Shown piece by piece: positions 22,348 through 30,953 of a DNA stretch of 53,330 nucleotides (positions are counted from its first letter, which is position 1; each line of letters starts with the position of its first letter). The notes under the pieces are model-generated. The model did no database searches. It was not told the DNA's origin and saw only the letters and a program-made list of their open reading frames with translations. Location of the stretch: NCBI GenBank assembly GCA_003427395.1, contig BFEA01000013.1, positions 5,730,565 through 5,783,894 of the forward strand. Direction: 5' to 3'. Source of the DNA: Chara braunii. Taxonomy: Eukaryota > Streptophyta > Charophyceae > Charales > Characeae. A program made the position numbers and the translations under genes.

Positions 22348-22362
22348 CTAAGGGGGATGGAA
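22348..22362 (+). promoter_or_regulatory. Gy1 polypurine tract
   Basis: CTAAGGGGGATGGAA lies directly before the TG of the 3' LTR. This is where plus-strand priming is expected in an LTR retroelement. Confidence 0.75.
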
Positions 22363-23446
22363 TGCGAGGAATGAGCCCTTGACATCCACATGTTCTGGGC
22401 AGAGGCCCCCAGCAAGCCAAGTGCCTGCCCTAAATGAAGGTGGTCCTGAATATTCACGAGAGCCCAAAATTTGACATTTTTCATGTGTGGGTACTCAGGC
22501 TGTTACAGCCCGCCAGTTGGTTGAGTGGACGCGTGAGCCTCCCTAAGCTGTGGCAGTTGCGCCTGGGCACATACACACAATGCAGGGCCGATACATCGCG
22601 AAGTGGCTACAGGCCTAGGCAAAAGCAGCTCTGTCGACGTACATACCCCGGATCCTGTGCAAATGCAGGAAACGGCCCAAATCTGGAGACCAGGCCGTGC
22701 CTAACTGTAAACGGCCCAGGCCCTCAACTGTAGCATTGGCCTTGGGCGTACGTACCGGGGCCCAACCGGAAGCTACTGGAAGCTTCCAGCCTGGGCACAC
22801 GCAGCCAAGGAGAGACTGCCAGCTCCATATAGGAAGAAGGGCAGCCAGGGTCTGGCATGCTGGCCCACGCAGGCAATGCGGTCACGCTGCTGCGTTGCGG
22901 CGCGAGACGCTGCATGCTGCGTTAGTGGCCATGGCGCGCGCGGGCGCTTGTGAGGTGAGGAGGGGTGCTGCTGGGAAGCGGTGCGCGAGCAGCCATCGCC
23001 GGGCTGCAGGGCGCTAGGGGGTGAGACGGCGATCGGTGGTCTTCAGGAAGGAGGCGAGTGTGGGTGGACAGGGTCTGATGAGGGGAGATGAGATACGTAC
23101 CTGGTACATGGGAGAGGTCGGCTATGGTGTTGACGTCATGTACATTGGTCTTCGAGAGTCAAAGTGAGCCTGTTGAGAGGATGAGCCTGTTGAGAGGATG
23201 CTGATGTAGGTAGGATAGTGGAGTAGTGTAGGCTGGGCGCTGGGCGCCAGACAGACAGGAGCGACTTTGGATACTGTGTTGGTGTGGCCTTAGGGCTTGA
23301 ACATTGGCTCATTACTTCATTGTATTGCTCTTATTTGGATGGAATCTCGGTGCGTTTGTGCCCTCTGCTTGTACACGAGTACTTGGACATCTGTGTGATT
23401 TCGCAATTTGGCTTTCTGTATATCGTTCCCACTCATATTCCTTGCA
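22363..23446 (+). repeat. Gy1 3' LTR
   Basis: Starts TGCGAGGAATGAGCCC, ends CTCATATTCCTTGCA and is 1084 bases long. It carries the same CCATATAGGAAG box (near 22827) and CTGGGCGCTGGGCGCCAG hairpin (near 23230) as the 5' LTR. Differences include a tandem GTTGAGAGGATGAGCCT doubling at about 23170-23200, absent from the 5' copy. Confidence 0.85.
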
Positions 23447-23563
23447 CTTTGCTGAGACTTTGTTTTATCAGGTGGGTAAAAAAACTTGCCCTGTGCACAA
23501 AGCCCTGCAAAGTTCTAACGGAAATGGACAGGATTTCTCTTAATCCCCCATCTTTCTCCACCG
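23447..23563 (+). repeat. Duplicated TAF2 exon/intron segment, right part
   Basis: The bases after the Gy1 element (CTTTGCTGAG, then TTTGTTTTATCAGGTGGGTA and AACTTGCCCTGTGCAC) repeat the end of the TAF2 exon, its donor and about 90 bases of intron seen at 14520-14637. The exon part has lost bases (TGAGACTTTGTTTTATCAG against TGAGTACTTTGTTAATCAG), so this copy would not encode the right protein. Confidence 0.8.
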
Positions 23564-23732
23564 GGTCTAGAAATTACGACATATTTATTGCTTAATTGTT
23601 CTGCTCACCCTTCCTGTGATCAATCTTGTCATTGGATGGTTCTGCGTTCGGTTCCTGCCTGCTTTGCCAATGGTGTGCTTCTTGTCAGCTATTCTTTTTT
23701 TTATTCTTTTTTTTTTGTTGTTGTAAAAAGCT

Positions 23733-23824
23733 GGACCATTTCTCTATTTATGTTTGTCCTCGTTACGCAGGGGTCCTGCTAATCTTCTCTGTATCGTTGG
23801 AATGTTAAGGGATGTCCCGGAGGT
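23733..23824 (-). ncRNA. Diverged U6 snRNA copy, minus strand
   Basis: The minus strand reads GGGACATCCCTTAACATTCC, then AACGATACAGAGAAGATTAGC, a changed GACCCCTGCG, and ends AGAGAAATGGTCC. The ACAGAGA box and the AGC triplet are intact, but the GGATGACACGCA part and the 5' stem-loop are altered. Five T follow 3 bases after the end (AGCTTTTT), as in a Pol III terminator, and an A-rich stretch comes about ten bases later. With these substitutions it is more likely a decayed copy than a working gene. It lies antisense in a TAF2 intron. Confidence 0.75.
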
Positions 23825-24283
23825 AAAACCTTTCCCCTTTGACAACGTCATGTGGCCATGTGACCGGATTCAGGAGTGTTGTGGTAGTGTGCCCGTACAA
23901 CTGGCAGGTTGGGCGGCTTGGGAAATCTTTCAGGGTGTTCATTACCCACGGGCAGTCCACAATTATGTGCATGTATGCTCGGTGATTCAAACTATTGAAA
24001 AAACAAAAAAACTGGGAAGATTCACGAGGGGTGGCAATTATGAATCATGATTCATCTTGTATATTGGGGAAATTTGCTTGCACAGAGTTTGTTTCTGTAT
24101 GGCAGTGCAATGTGATATTAACCATAGATTTGTTTTTTTGAAAAACTGGGAAAATTCATGAGTGGTAATGGATTTGTGACTGGTAAAATTAATCTGCTGT
24201 GTATGGCGTGTTCCTGCGAATATTGTAAATATATCAGGTTTATCTTGTGACTGACTTTGAGCACGGGATGGGGCTGTTTACAG
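23825..24283 (+). other. TAF2 intron sequence before exon 24284
   Basis: AT-rich intronic sequence with two similar AAACTGGGAA(G/A)ATTCA(C/T)GAG stretches at 24009 and 24141. It ends at the acceptor GGGGCTGTTTACAG. Confidence 0.5.
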
Positions 24284-24370
24284 GCCGTTGTTGGAGCTAT
24301 TGCGTCAGTGCAGGGAAATGATGGCACATCGCCAACTGAGGCAGTTGACTTTCTTGTTGACTTGTTGAAG
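24284..24370 (+). CDS. TAF2: TAF2 exon
   Basis: Twenty-nine codons in phase 0 read AVVGAIASVQGNDGTSPTEA and VDFLVDLLK between a TTTACAG acceptor and the donor GTGGGT. Plant TAF2 has the pattern AIPHAIAxVRxADxKSPxEAVxFxLxLLK here, directly after the PEYFV motif of the previous exon and directly before KYNDN, which opens the next exon 14.9 kb away. The segment is solenoid helix without catalytic function. The fit of exon order, phase and motif over four junctions makes the gene assignment robust even without a search. Confidence 0.85.
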
Positions 24371-25284
24371 GTGGGTCAAAATGAAATGTTGTATCATATT
24401 CATCTCTGAATTAATTGCTACTTCTGGGCCAATTGTGACAGTAAAGGGTAAACATTGGAAATCTCAAACCATGGCTTTTCATCTTTCAAGCAAGGGATAC
24501 TTGTGGCACTTAAATGCTGAACACTCTGCAATCTGTTAGGAATTTGCCAAACTTGAACCAATTCCAGCAACTACCACCAGTGCAAGCCTGTTTGGGAGCA
24601 TATCAAACTCGGTTGGAAATTCACAGCAAACTGGAATCGATGATACACATCAGAAGATGAAACCACGAAATGTTTATGTGCACTGGCCCTGGTCACCATG
24701 CATGAAACAGAATGCCGGCTATGATGTGCCCAACTTCTCTGCTTATGGACAGAGCTTGGCTTCTTCCTACATACAGGACCCAGGTTTGAATCTCATAGAT
24801 AGTAAAAGAACATGTTCTGATGACCATCAAGATGTTCAGGGACGCTGGACCCGATTTCCAGCAGGTGCCACTCCCCTCCAATAGATGGAGCCTCCCTGGG
24901 AGTACTAGCGGTGTCTGCTCTTACCAGCACCCCTAGTACCACCTCGGTTGTTCTTTGAAAAAAAAAAAAAAAAAACATGGGTCAGATCCCGAGTTCATAT
25001 CCTGCTGGCCCATAATTGACTCCTACCAAGAAAAAGTCTGCCACTGCCACTGGCTGGAGTCGAAATTGGAAAAACACAAGATGGTTATTGAAGGGCGAAT
25101 CTGCAAACTGAATGGTGAACTCCAGTGTTCTGGGAGGACACTTGGGCTGCAGATTGGGAACCAGAAAGCCAACCAGCATGTGTCGCTTCCAATTGTCCTT
25201 CGTCTCATAGGGGTTCTCACCATAGCAGGAGTTCCAGAACTGGTATATATGCCTCCCTTAGGTCAAATGCTTATCCCACAGAGG

Positions 25285-25285
<1 letters not shown>
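24371..25285 (+). other. TAF2 intron start with uncharacterised ORFs
   Basis: An open frame from about 24541 (EFAKLEPIPATTTSASLFGS) to 24884 and another at 24955-25287 have no recognised motif. The first begins after a TCTGTTAG that could be an acceptor. It cannot be a TAF2 exon, because the flanking exons join in phase without it. An A run of 18 bases lies at 24958-24975 and might be the tail of a retrocopy. I see nothing else. Confidence 0.4.
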
Positions 25286-25315
<30 letters not shown>

Positions 25316-25322
25316 GTAGATA
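25286..25322. repeat. (GATA)n microsatellite
   Basis: About nine GATA units with one GGTA interruption stand directly before the first Penelope-like terminal unit. Confidence 0.9.
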
Positions 25323-25378
25323 TAGGGTTCAGCCTCCTGATGAGTCGGTGAAACTCCGCCGGAACAGTTTGTCACAGC
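25321..25378 (+). ncRNA. Hammerhead-ribozyme-like motif, upstream terminal unit
   Basis: GGGTTCAGCCTC precedes CTGATGAG (25337-25344), then TCGG-TGAAACT-CCGC, CGGAAC and TTTGTC at 25368-25373. The consensus from all copies is CTGATGAG, a helix II of UCGG/CCGA with a 7-base loop, CGAAAC, a 3-bp helix III (ACA/UGU) and a GUC cleavage triplet. This copy has CGGAAC for CGAAAC and one lost helix II pair, so activity is doubtful. Helix I next to the core is not obvious; only GGGUU with AGCCC can pair further out. Confidence 0.5.
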
Positions 25379-25438
25379 CTCACATTTGTTGTCCTCTTCT
25401 CCCTCTCTGCGTATGGTTTACCGGACAGCTCTGTTTGA

Positions 25439-27931
25439 CGATATCTATCTATCCCTGACTCCTCTGATTGCGAATGCCGCAGAGCCTTTCCACATTGTTC
25501 TGATCTTGTGGATGGCCATATTGTGTCTGTTGACTACAATATCATATCTGATGATAGCCTTAGCAAGCTTTTTCAAGAAGGCTCGAAGTATCGGCTGAAT
25601 GGGGAAACTGCCGATGTGCTCCAGGCACTGGCAATTGGACTAGACGAGTATATTGCCAATTACAAAAGGTTGTTGGCCTGACATTCTCGATCTGCTTCTT
25701 TCTCGTCTCTTTCTCAGAAGCTGAACAGCTGGTGTTCTGCAATCCTTGCGCATTGTCAATCCAATGCATCTTCGTTCTCCAATCATGTGAGCCAGCCACG
25801 TTCACTACGTTCTACATATGCCTCCTTGCACCATCTTCAACAACACTTTGCCATTGTTCCTGTGGACAAATCATCCCACAATTTGGCAATTTGTTGCAAG
25901 AATTGGTATTTGTTTCACCTCTCTACCCATTTGGACAGTCCCACGTATACTCGTCCTCAAGAGTTTGTTGCTAATGTCCTTGACCACCATGCGGTGTGGA
26001 ATCACCATTGGGGTTACACCCACACTGATACCCTACCTTACCTTTACTATGTCCTTGACAGTCCCACGTATACTCCTCCAGCTCTTCGCAGCATTCTTGG
26101 AGTCACAGCACAAAATAGTAGTGTTGTTCCTCCTCGTGCTCGCCCTCGTCCAACAAGTCGCACCATTCATGAACATCCTCCTCACAAACCCTTGGCTAGC
26201 ACAACGTCTACTTCGTCGTATCTCAGCGCTGCTTTGCAAGGAGTGATCTCTACTCTTCACGAGAAAGACACTGAGCTCTATCAACAGGTTGGTGTTCGAC
26301 GATGCTGGATCGTTCAGAGTGCGTATGAAGTGGCGATTGACCTGAAAAACAATGCATCGTCTCTTCGTGGCCTCTCTCCTCGCACTGTTGATTTTACCAC
26401 AATGTACACCAACCTTCCTCATGATTACATCCTGAATAATGTGGCAAAAGTTGTTAATGAAGCTCATGCTTATGCCCTTCAGCAAGCTCGCACGCATTCA
26501 CGCTGCGTTGCCCTCAACATAGTTATTCGAGGACCTCGTTGTGGCCAATGGACAACTGATTCAGGCCCGGATACCCTTTCTGTTTCTCAGATTCTCCAGC
26601 ATCTTCGCTTTGTTGTACAAAACACTTTTCTATACACGAGAGATGGCACGCTTCGGAAACAAATTATCGGTATCCCAATGGGAACGAATGCTGGCCCAGA
26701 AATTCATAATGTGATGTTGTATTGGGATGAAGCACGCTTTGTTGATGACATTAGTCAACATGATCTTCAAGCTGCTCAACAATATGCCTTCACCTATCGC
26801 CTCATTGATGATGTTCTTTCATGGGGACAGTTACCTCCTCCACCAGAACACTATGGGCTTGAGTGGAAGGAGACTACAGCTACAGATGGCTCCTATATCT
26901 TTTTAGGTATGCAGCTACGGGTCCGTTCCGATGGCTCACTTCGCATGAGCGTCTTTGATAAAGCGGCTGCTTGGGACTTCCCTGTCATTCGTTATCCAAG
27001 TGCGACCTCCAACATCCCTTCCCATCAACCGGTTGGTGTGTTCACTGGGCAATTGACCAGATTTGAACAAATTTGTAACAATTGGCAGGACTTTCGAATT
27101 GCGACAACAACACTTACTCGTCGTATGCTTTCGCGTGGGCATTCCCCACCAACCCTTGCTAAGGGGTGGACCTTCTACATGCGCTCCCACCGACGTCGCT
27201 ATCCCACACATGTGATGCGTCTCTCGCAGTGGTTCCAACGGATATTGCGATGGTCCTTGTATCATCCAATTTCGTCTTCGCCCCCTCGATGCTCTCGTCC
27301 TGGCCCTGCTTACTCATCTGCTACTATCGCAGGTTCCACTGTTGCAGTCTCCACTGTTGGAGTCTCCACTCCTGCAGCTTTCACTGTTGTAGTGTCCACT
27401 GTTGCGGTTTCCACTGCTGTAGTGTCCACTGTTGCGGGTTCCACTGCTGCAGTTTCCATTGCTCCAGTTTCCAATGCTCCAGTTTCCGCTGCTCCAGTTT
27501 CCACTGCTACGGTTTCCGCTGTTGCAGTTTTCAGTACAGCAGTTTCCCTAACTGTAATTCCCCCTACTTTAGTTTTTACTGGTACAACTTCCTGTCATGC
27601 AGCTCCAATGCAAAGAACATCACAATCTCTTCGACGCTCACGTCGTCTGCTATGAAATCTTGCCCAATGCACCCCCTTCTCATATTTGTCTGTGCTTGGC
27701 CGTAGACGACTGCGTTCCTCCTTACCACCCCCATCTCCTCCACGGTCTCGCTTGCGAACAGACTCTCTTGTTTCCATTGTTCCACCTGCGTTGCCAGGTA
27801 CAAGTTCAGCTTCTGATTGCAACACCACTACTCTTATTGTGTATCACCGACGACATCCGCGACATCGTCACTTGTCCGGGGATCAGCAACCTGTTTCTTT
27901 GTCTGCCCCGATTCTCTATGAGCCTCCTCCA
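25439..27931 (+). pseudogene. Penelope-like reverse transcriptase
   Basis: One frame is open from 25439 to 27653 apart from a TGA at 25679. It begins GHIVSVDYNIISDDSLSKLF, a type of N-terminus I associate with algal and protist Penelope-like proteins, and is fully open from the ATG at 25787 (622 codons). Counted from that ATG: FAIVPVDKSSHNLAI (21-35), DFTTMYTNLPHD with the first catalytic Asp (202-213), QIIGIPMGTNAGP (292-304), RLIDDVL with the two catalytic Asp (338-344) and YIFLGMQL (370-377). These are palm motifs in the order and wording of Penelope-like enzymes, not gypsy or LINE. After the stop at 27653 the same frame runs on, proline-rich, to 27931. The enzyme would prime cDNA at chromosomal nicks or ends. 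Confidence 0.8.
27330..27560 (+). repeat. 15-bp coding minisatellite at the reverse transcriptase C-terminus
   Basis: About 15 units of the type TCCACTGTTGCAGTC encode a serine/threonine/valine/alanine repeat (STVAV-like pentapeptides) without changing frame. It looks like a flexible linker. Unit length is exactly five codons. Confidence 0.85.
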
Positions 27932-28128
27932 TAGGTTGTTGCGGTTCCTTTGTTTCAAACGGCAATATCCGCTCCTATGCCTCTTGCAGACAGTCCGGCT
28001 GCCTGCAGGCAGCCACCAGTCCCTACTCAGGATGCAGCCGCTGCCCAGAGTACACTCCCGACTCCAGGTACAGTCCCTACTCAGGATGCAGCCCTAAACG
28101 TTGAGGGATTGGACATGATCTGGCCGGA
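27932..28128 (+). other. Proline- and glutamine-rich linker of the Penelope-like element
   Basis: The reverse transcriptase frame reads on behind the TAG at 27932 as AVPLFQTAISAPMPLADSPA and QPPVPTQDAAAAQSTLPTPG, ending at TGA 28136. CAGTCCCTACTCAGGATGCAGCC occurs twice (28018 and 28073, partial). It has the look of an inter-domain linker, broken by stops. Confidence 0.5.
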
Positions 28129-28870
28129 TTGCAGTTGACCCCACAAGGCGTAGACCACATGGGGGATTTGCAAATGGCTGACCAACATTGTTCGGATGAA
28201 CCACAATTTTGTGCTCCGCCACACACAGACCACATGTGTGATATGCGAATGACTGACCAGCAAACAACCCAACACAGTTTGGGCTTGCAACACCATCTGG
28301 GTGATCCGCAAATTGTTGGCCTAACAAACCAGCCTGAGAACCTCACCAATCTTTGTGGTCTGACAGCAACTAATATCTGTCTTCACATTCTCCATCGCCC
28401 GTTTTATACACCATCAGACTTCCTTGTAATCGCCCTTAAGCTTGATGCTGATATTCCCTAACGACAGCCAGAGGATTGTAATTATACCAGCGAACGAGGC
28501 TTTACCATTGCTGTCCTACAAGTAGCAATGAGGGACCGTCAACTTGAACTATGCAATGCTCGAGCAGGTGAGTGGTTTAATCCTCCATCCCACATCTCTG
28601 CCTGCATAGTGCACGGCCCTGGCCATTACATGGCCATTGTAAATGCCTCTGACCACTGGCAGTTGTGGGACAAAGACACCATGGTCCATGCCATGATTGA
28701 TGTCACTGATTTCTTACAAAATGATGTTGTTTTCTTGCCACAACAAACCGTCCGCAATCTCTTTTATTTATGTCGAAGATCATTCCTCTGTCCCTGTGCT
28801 GCAGCAAGACAATGCACCAACACTCTGCGACCTTCTCCTTTGCACAATCACAAACAATGTTCCACTCAGC
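28129..28870 (+). pseudogene. Josephin/papain-like cysteine-protease domain of the Penelope-like element
   Basis: One frame, interrupted only by TAA at 28459, reads NLTNLCGLTATNICLHILHR (catalytic-type Cys at 28354), PFYTPSDFLVIALKLDADIP, then after the stop GFTIAVLQVAMRDRQLELCN and ACIVHGPGHYMAIVNASDHW with the His at 28624, then QLWDKDT with a possible third polar residue. The layout (NxCG..A.N, PF...DLxxIAxxLD, about 90 residues, GHYxAI, W.LWD) follows the Josephin deubiquitinase fold. A C39- or other papain-type peptidase is possible. Before it lie three 22-25-residue repeats (DHMGDLQMADQ-like). Near 28760 the reading passes to the next frame, which leads into the RING-like part. A free gene or a C-terminal part of the reverse transcriptase are both possible. 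Confidence 0.6.
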
Positions 28871-29227
28871 TGTAGCCACCATTGTCTCTGTCACAATCGC
28901 TACAATGACATGGTTTCCGCATCCATGTGTGCAGAGGACTGTCCCACCGTTCCTGACTGCGGGCACCCTCCGCATCCGAACACTATATGTCCATTTTGCG
29001 GCCATGGGCGCTATACTGAATGCATGCTCTTTTGTGGTGACTTTTTTGCTTTCATTTTGACCTGCAATCGACATGCCATTTGTCGGGGGTGTATGGCGGG
29101 CATGCTCAATGCCACCCGTCGTGGCAATTGTTGCACTGAGAATGCTCAGCCAGGTCTTCCATGTGTTCATCCACGTTATGCTTACAATGTATGTCCTCTC
29201 TGTCGTCAAAGACAGACTCATTCTTGA
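28780..29227 (+). CDS. RING-like zinc-binding domain of the Penelope-like element
   Basis: Open frame from about 28697 to the TGA at 29225, real from about 28765 where it takes over from the protease frame. It is rich in Cys and His: CSHHCLCHNRY, ICPFCGHGRYTEC, then TCNRHAICRGCMAGML, NCCTENAQPGLPC and NVCPLCRQRQTHS at the end. The series CxxC ... CxRHxICxxC ... CPLC has the spacing of the later ligands of a RING finger, with a long insert before the last pair. RING domains mostly act as E3 ubiquitin ligases; binding of RNA or DNA by such zinc modules is also possible. Together with the Josephin-like domain it suggests handling of ubiquitin. The missing own start and the frame change suggest one original fusion protein. 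Confidence 0.5.
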
Positions 29228-29404
29228 GCCTTTTCTTATCCTCTTTTGCCTTCATCTTCACTCCGCACTCCATACTTTCCCTTTATCGTTCTTTGTTTGT
29301 TTGCTCTCCCTCTCTCCTCCTTATGTTTATCCCCTTCCCCTTCACTCTGCCTCTTTCTCACAGCGTACAAGTGGGTTGTTATGGCACACGGGGATGGGGG
29401 CAGC

Positions 29405-29656
29405 TTGCGCTCAACTTCATCAATGTGGCAAGCCTTGTACGTGAGAGGCACCGTGAAAGGGGAGTCAAAAGAAGAATCGAGTAAAATGAATGGTTTAACT
29501 GTGCCCTTCATGTTTGTCTTGNNNNNNNNNNNNNNNNNNNNNNNNNNNNNNNNNNNNNNNNNNNNNNNNNNNNNNNNNNNNNNNNNNNNNNNNNNNNNNN
29601 NNNNTTTTTGCCATTTGTTTCACAAATTGCGATCTTTTAGTTCGTAGTTATGTGAC
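29405..29656 (+). repeat. 3' segment of the Penelope-like element, left copy
   Basis: From CAACTTCATCAATGTGGC through GGAGTCAAAAGAAGAAT and ATGAATGGTTTAACTGTGCCC to TTTTAGTTCGTAGTTATGTGAC. It is repeated at 30425-30618. The hAT element entered exactly at its end. The gap lies inside it. Confidence 0.8.
29522..29604. other. Assembly gap (83 N)
   Basis: A run of unknown bases lies in the left copy of a duplicated 3' segment of the Penelope-like element. The right copy (30430-30618) suggests what kind of T-rich sequence is missing. ORFs across it are meaningless. Confidence 0.99.
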
Positions 29657-30410
29657 CAGGGTTACCAGCCCGTACGTAGGGAGGTCCCCGGGCAGACCTC
29701 CGTACGTACGGGCGTTCGGGGTCACGTACGGGGTCCGATCCGGACGGCGTTCGGCCCCCGCCAAAAATTATTTCGGGGCCTAAAAATATTTTATTTTTTT
29801 CTGAATTTTTTGCTGTGAGTTCTCTATGACGTGAGGTACATGCCTATAAATTTTCAAGTCATTTGGCTCAGCCAAATAAGAATTAAAAATCGCCAAAGAT
29901 GGCGGTGTCAAAATGTGCTCGCCCACATTGTTTTTCACTTTTTACTCTTTGTTTTCACTTGAGTTCGGGGTCTAAACAATTTTATTATATTTTGAAACGT
30001 TTTTAGTGGGTTTTGCATTATGTGAAGTACACATCTGTAAATTTTCAGGGCATTTAGCTATGCCAAAAAAAAAAAGAAAAATCGCCAAAGATGGCGGTGT
30101 CGAAAAAGTGCTTGCGCACTCACTACATTTAATTCTTTTTTTATTTGTTTTTATTTTTATTGATTTATTAGTATTTGTTTTTCGTATTATTTTTATTTCA
30201 AATTTGGTAAGGAATTTGGATGTAATGCTCAGGCAAATCTTGTTTAATTTTTTTTTCTTCATAACATATCTTTTTTTCAGATTTTTTTTTTGTTTTTCGA
30301 TTTTTTTTTATTTTTTTTTTGGGTCCGCGTTCGACCCGAACGGCCGAACGCATCCCCAAGGGGTCCCATACATTCGGGCGTTCGGCCCGTCCCAAACACC
30401 GGTTACCCTG
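29657..30410. mobile_element. Non-autonomous hAT-type DNA transposon (754 bp)
   Basis: Ends are CAGGGTTACC at 29657 and GGTTACCCTG at 30410, terminal inverted repeats of 10 bp with one mismatch. They are flanked by a perfect 8-bp target duplication TATGTGAC (29649-29656 and 30411-30418). Eight-base duplications and CAGGG-type ends are the signature of the hAT superfamily. The subterminal 100 bases at both ends are rich in CGTTCGG and CGTACGG words in inverted orientation. The interior is AT-rich, has no transposase, and holds two diverged tandem units. It must rely on a transposase from elsewhere. Confidence 0.85.
29774..30140 (+). repeat. Two diverged tandem units inside the hAT element
   Basis: Units 29774-29960 and 29966-30140 both run GGGG(C/T)CTAAA..., GTGAGGTACA / GTGAAGTACA, AAATTTTCA, and end AATCGCCAAAGATGGCGGTG followed by GTGCTCGC / GTGCTTGC. 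The CGCC...GGCG hairpin in the end part is fully conserved although the rest has drifted. Confidence 0.8.
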
Positions 30411-30424
30411 TATGTGACAGTATA

Positions 30425-30618
30425 TATATACACAACTTCATCAACGTGGCGAACCTTGTACGCGAGAGGCATGAAGAAAAGGGAGTCAAAAGAAGAATGA
30501 GAAAAATGAATGGTTTCACTGTGCCCCTCGTTTTTGTCTTGTGTTTTTAATTGTTTTTGTTTTTATTTTTGCCGTTTGTTTTGCAAAGTGCGCTCTTTTA
30601 GTTCATAGTTATGTGACA
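30425..30618 (+). repeat. 3' segment of the Penelope-like element, right copy
   Basis: Second copy of 29405-29656, running to TTTTAGTTCATAGTTATGTGAC. The next bases (AATATGTAAACTCCGACG) enter the ribozyme-bearing unit. Confidence 0.8.
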
Positions 30619-30621
30619 ATA

Positions 30622-30842
30622 TGTAAACTCCGACGAAACAGTTTGTCACAGCCCCTCGTTTGTTGTCCTCTTCTCCCTCTCTGCCTACAGTTTACCGGGC
30701 AACTTTGCTTGCCGATATATAGGGTTCAGCCTCCTGATGAGTCGGTGAAACTCTGACGAAGCAGTTTGTCACTGCCCCTCGTTTGCTGTCCTCTTCTCCC
30801 TTTCTGCCCGCGGTTTATTGGGCAGCTTTGTTTGACGATATA
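30622..30842 (+). ncRNA. Tandem hammerhead-ribozyme-like units, downstream end
   Basis: Two units of the terminal repeat stand head to tail. The first keeps only the 3' half of the core (CCGACGAAACAGTTTGTC, GTC at 30645-30647). The second is whole: CTGATGAG at 30734, helix II TCGG-TGAAACT-CTGA, CGAAGC, GTC at 30768-30770. The distance between the two GTC triplets is 123 bases, the size of the monomer. The second core has GAAG for GAAA, likely harmful. The following bases ACAGCCCCTCGTTTG through TTTACCGGGCAGC are common to all units. Confidence 0.55.
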
Positions 30843-30860
30843 TACATTATATATATATTG

Positions 30861-30953
30861 AGCTGCCCGGTAAACCGTAGGCAGAGAGGGAGAAGAGGAC
30901 AACAAACAAGGGGCTGTGACAAACTGTTTCGTCATAGTTTTACTGACTCATAT
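30861..30953 (-). repeat. Inverted copy of the Penelope-like terminal unit
   Basis: The minus strand reads GACGAAACAGTTTGTCACAG, CCCCTTGTTTGTTGTCCTCT and CGGTTTACCGGGCAGCTC, the same unit in reverse. The CTGATGAG half has decayed to TATATGAG. A partial plus-strand piece (TCCTCTTCTCCCTCTCTGCC) follows at 30974-31004. Partial inverted ends are usual for Penelope-like elements. Confidence 0.75.

Larger units (their letters stand above)
14661..23446 (+). mobile_element. Complete but defective Ty3/gypsy chromovirus, Gy1
   Basis: Two LTRs of about 1.1 kb bound an 8.8-kb element with, in order, primer site, long leader, gag, protease, reverse transcriptase, RNase H, integrase and a chromodomain-like tail. 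That order (integrase last, chromodomain at the end) is the Ty3/gypsy chromovirus layout. CTTTA before and CTTTG after would be a target duplication with one mismatch. The coding part holds frameshifts, stops, a large reverse transcriptase deletion, an integrase rearrangement and lost catalytic residues, so it cannot move on its own. It sits in sense orientation in a TAF2 intron. Confidence 0.85.

Noticed and set aside
24541-24884. Possible TAF2 exon after TCTGTTAG
   Set aside because: The exons at 24284-24370 and 39296-39385 join in phase, with the LLK-YNDN order of plant TAF2; an extra exon would break the match.
26033-26497. 154-codon minus-strand ORF
   Set aside because: It is the antisense shadow of the Penelope-like reverse transcriptase.
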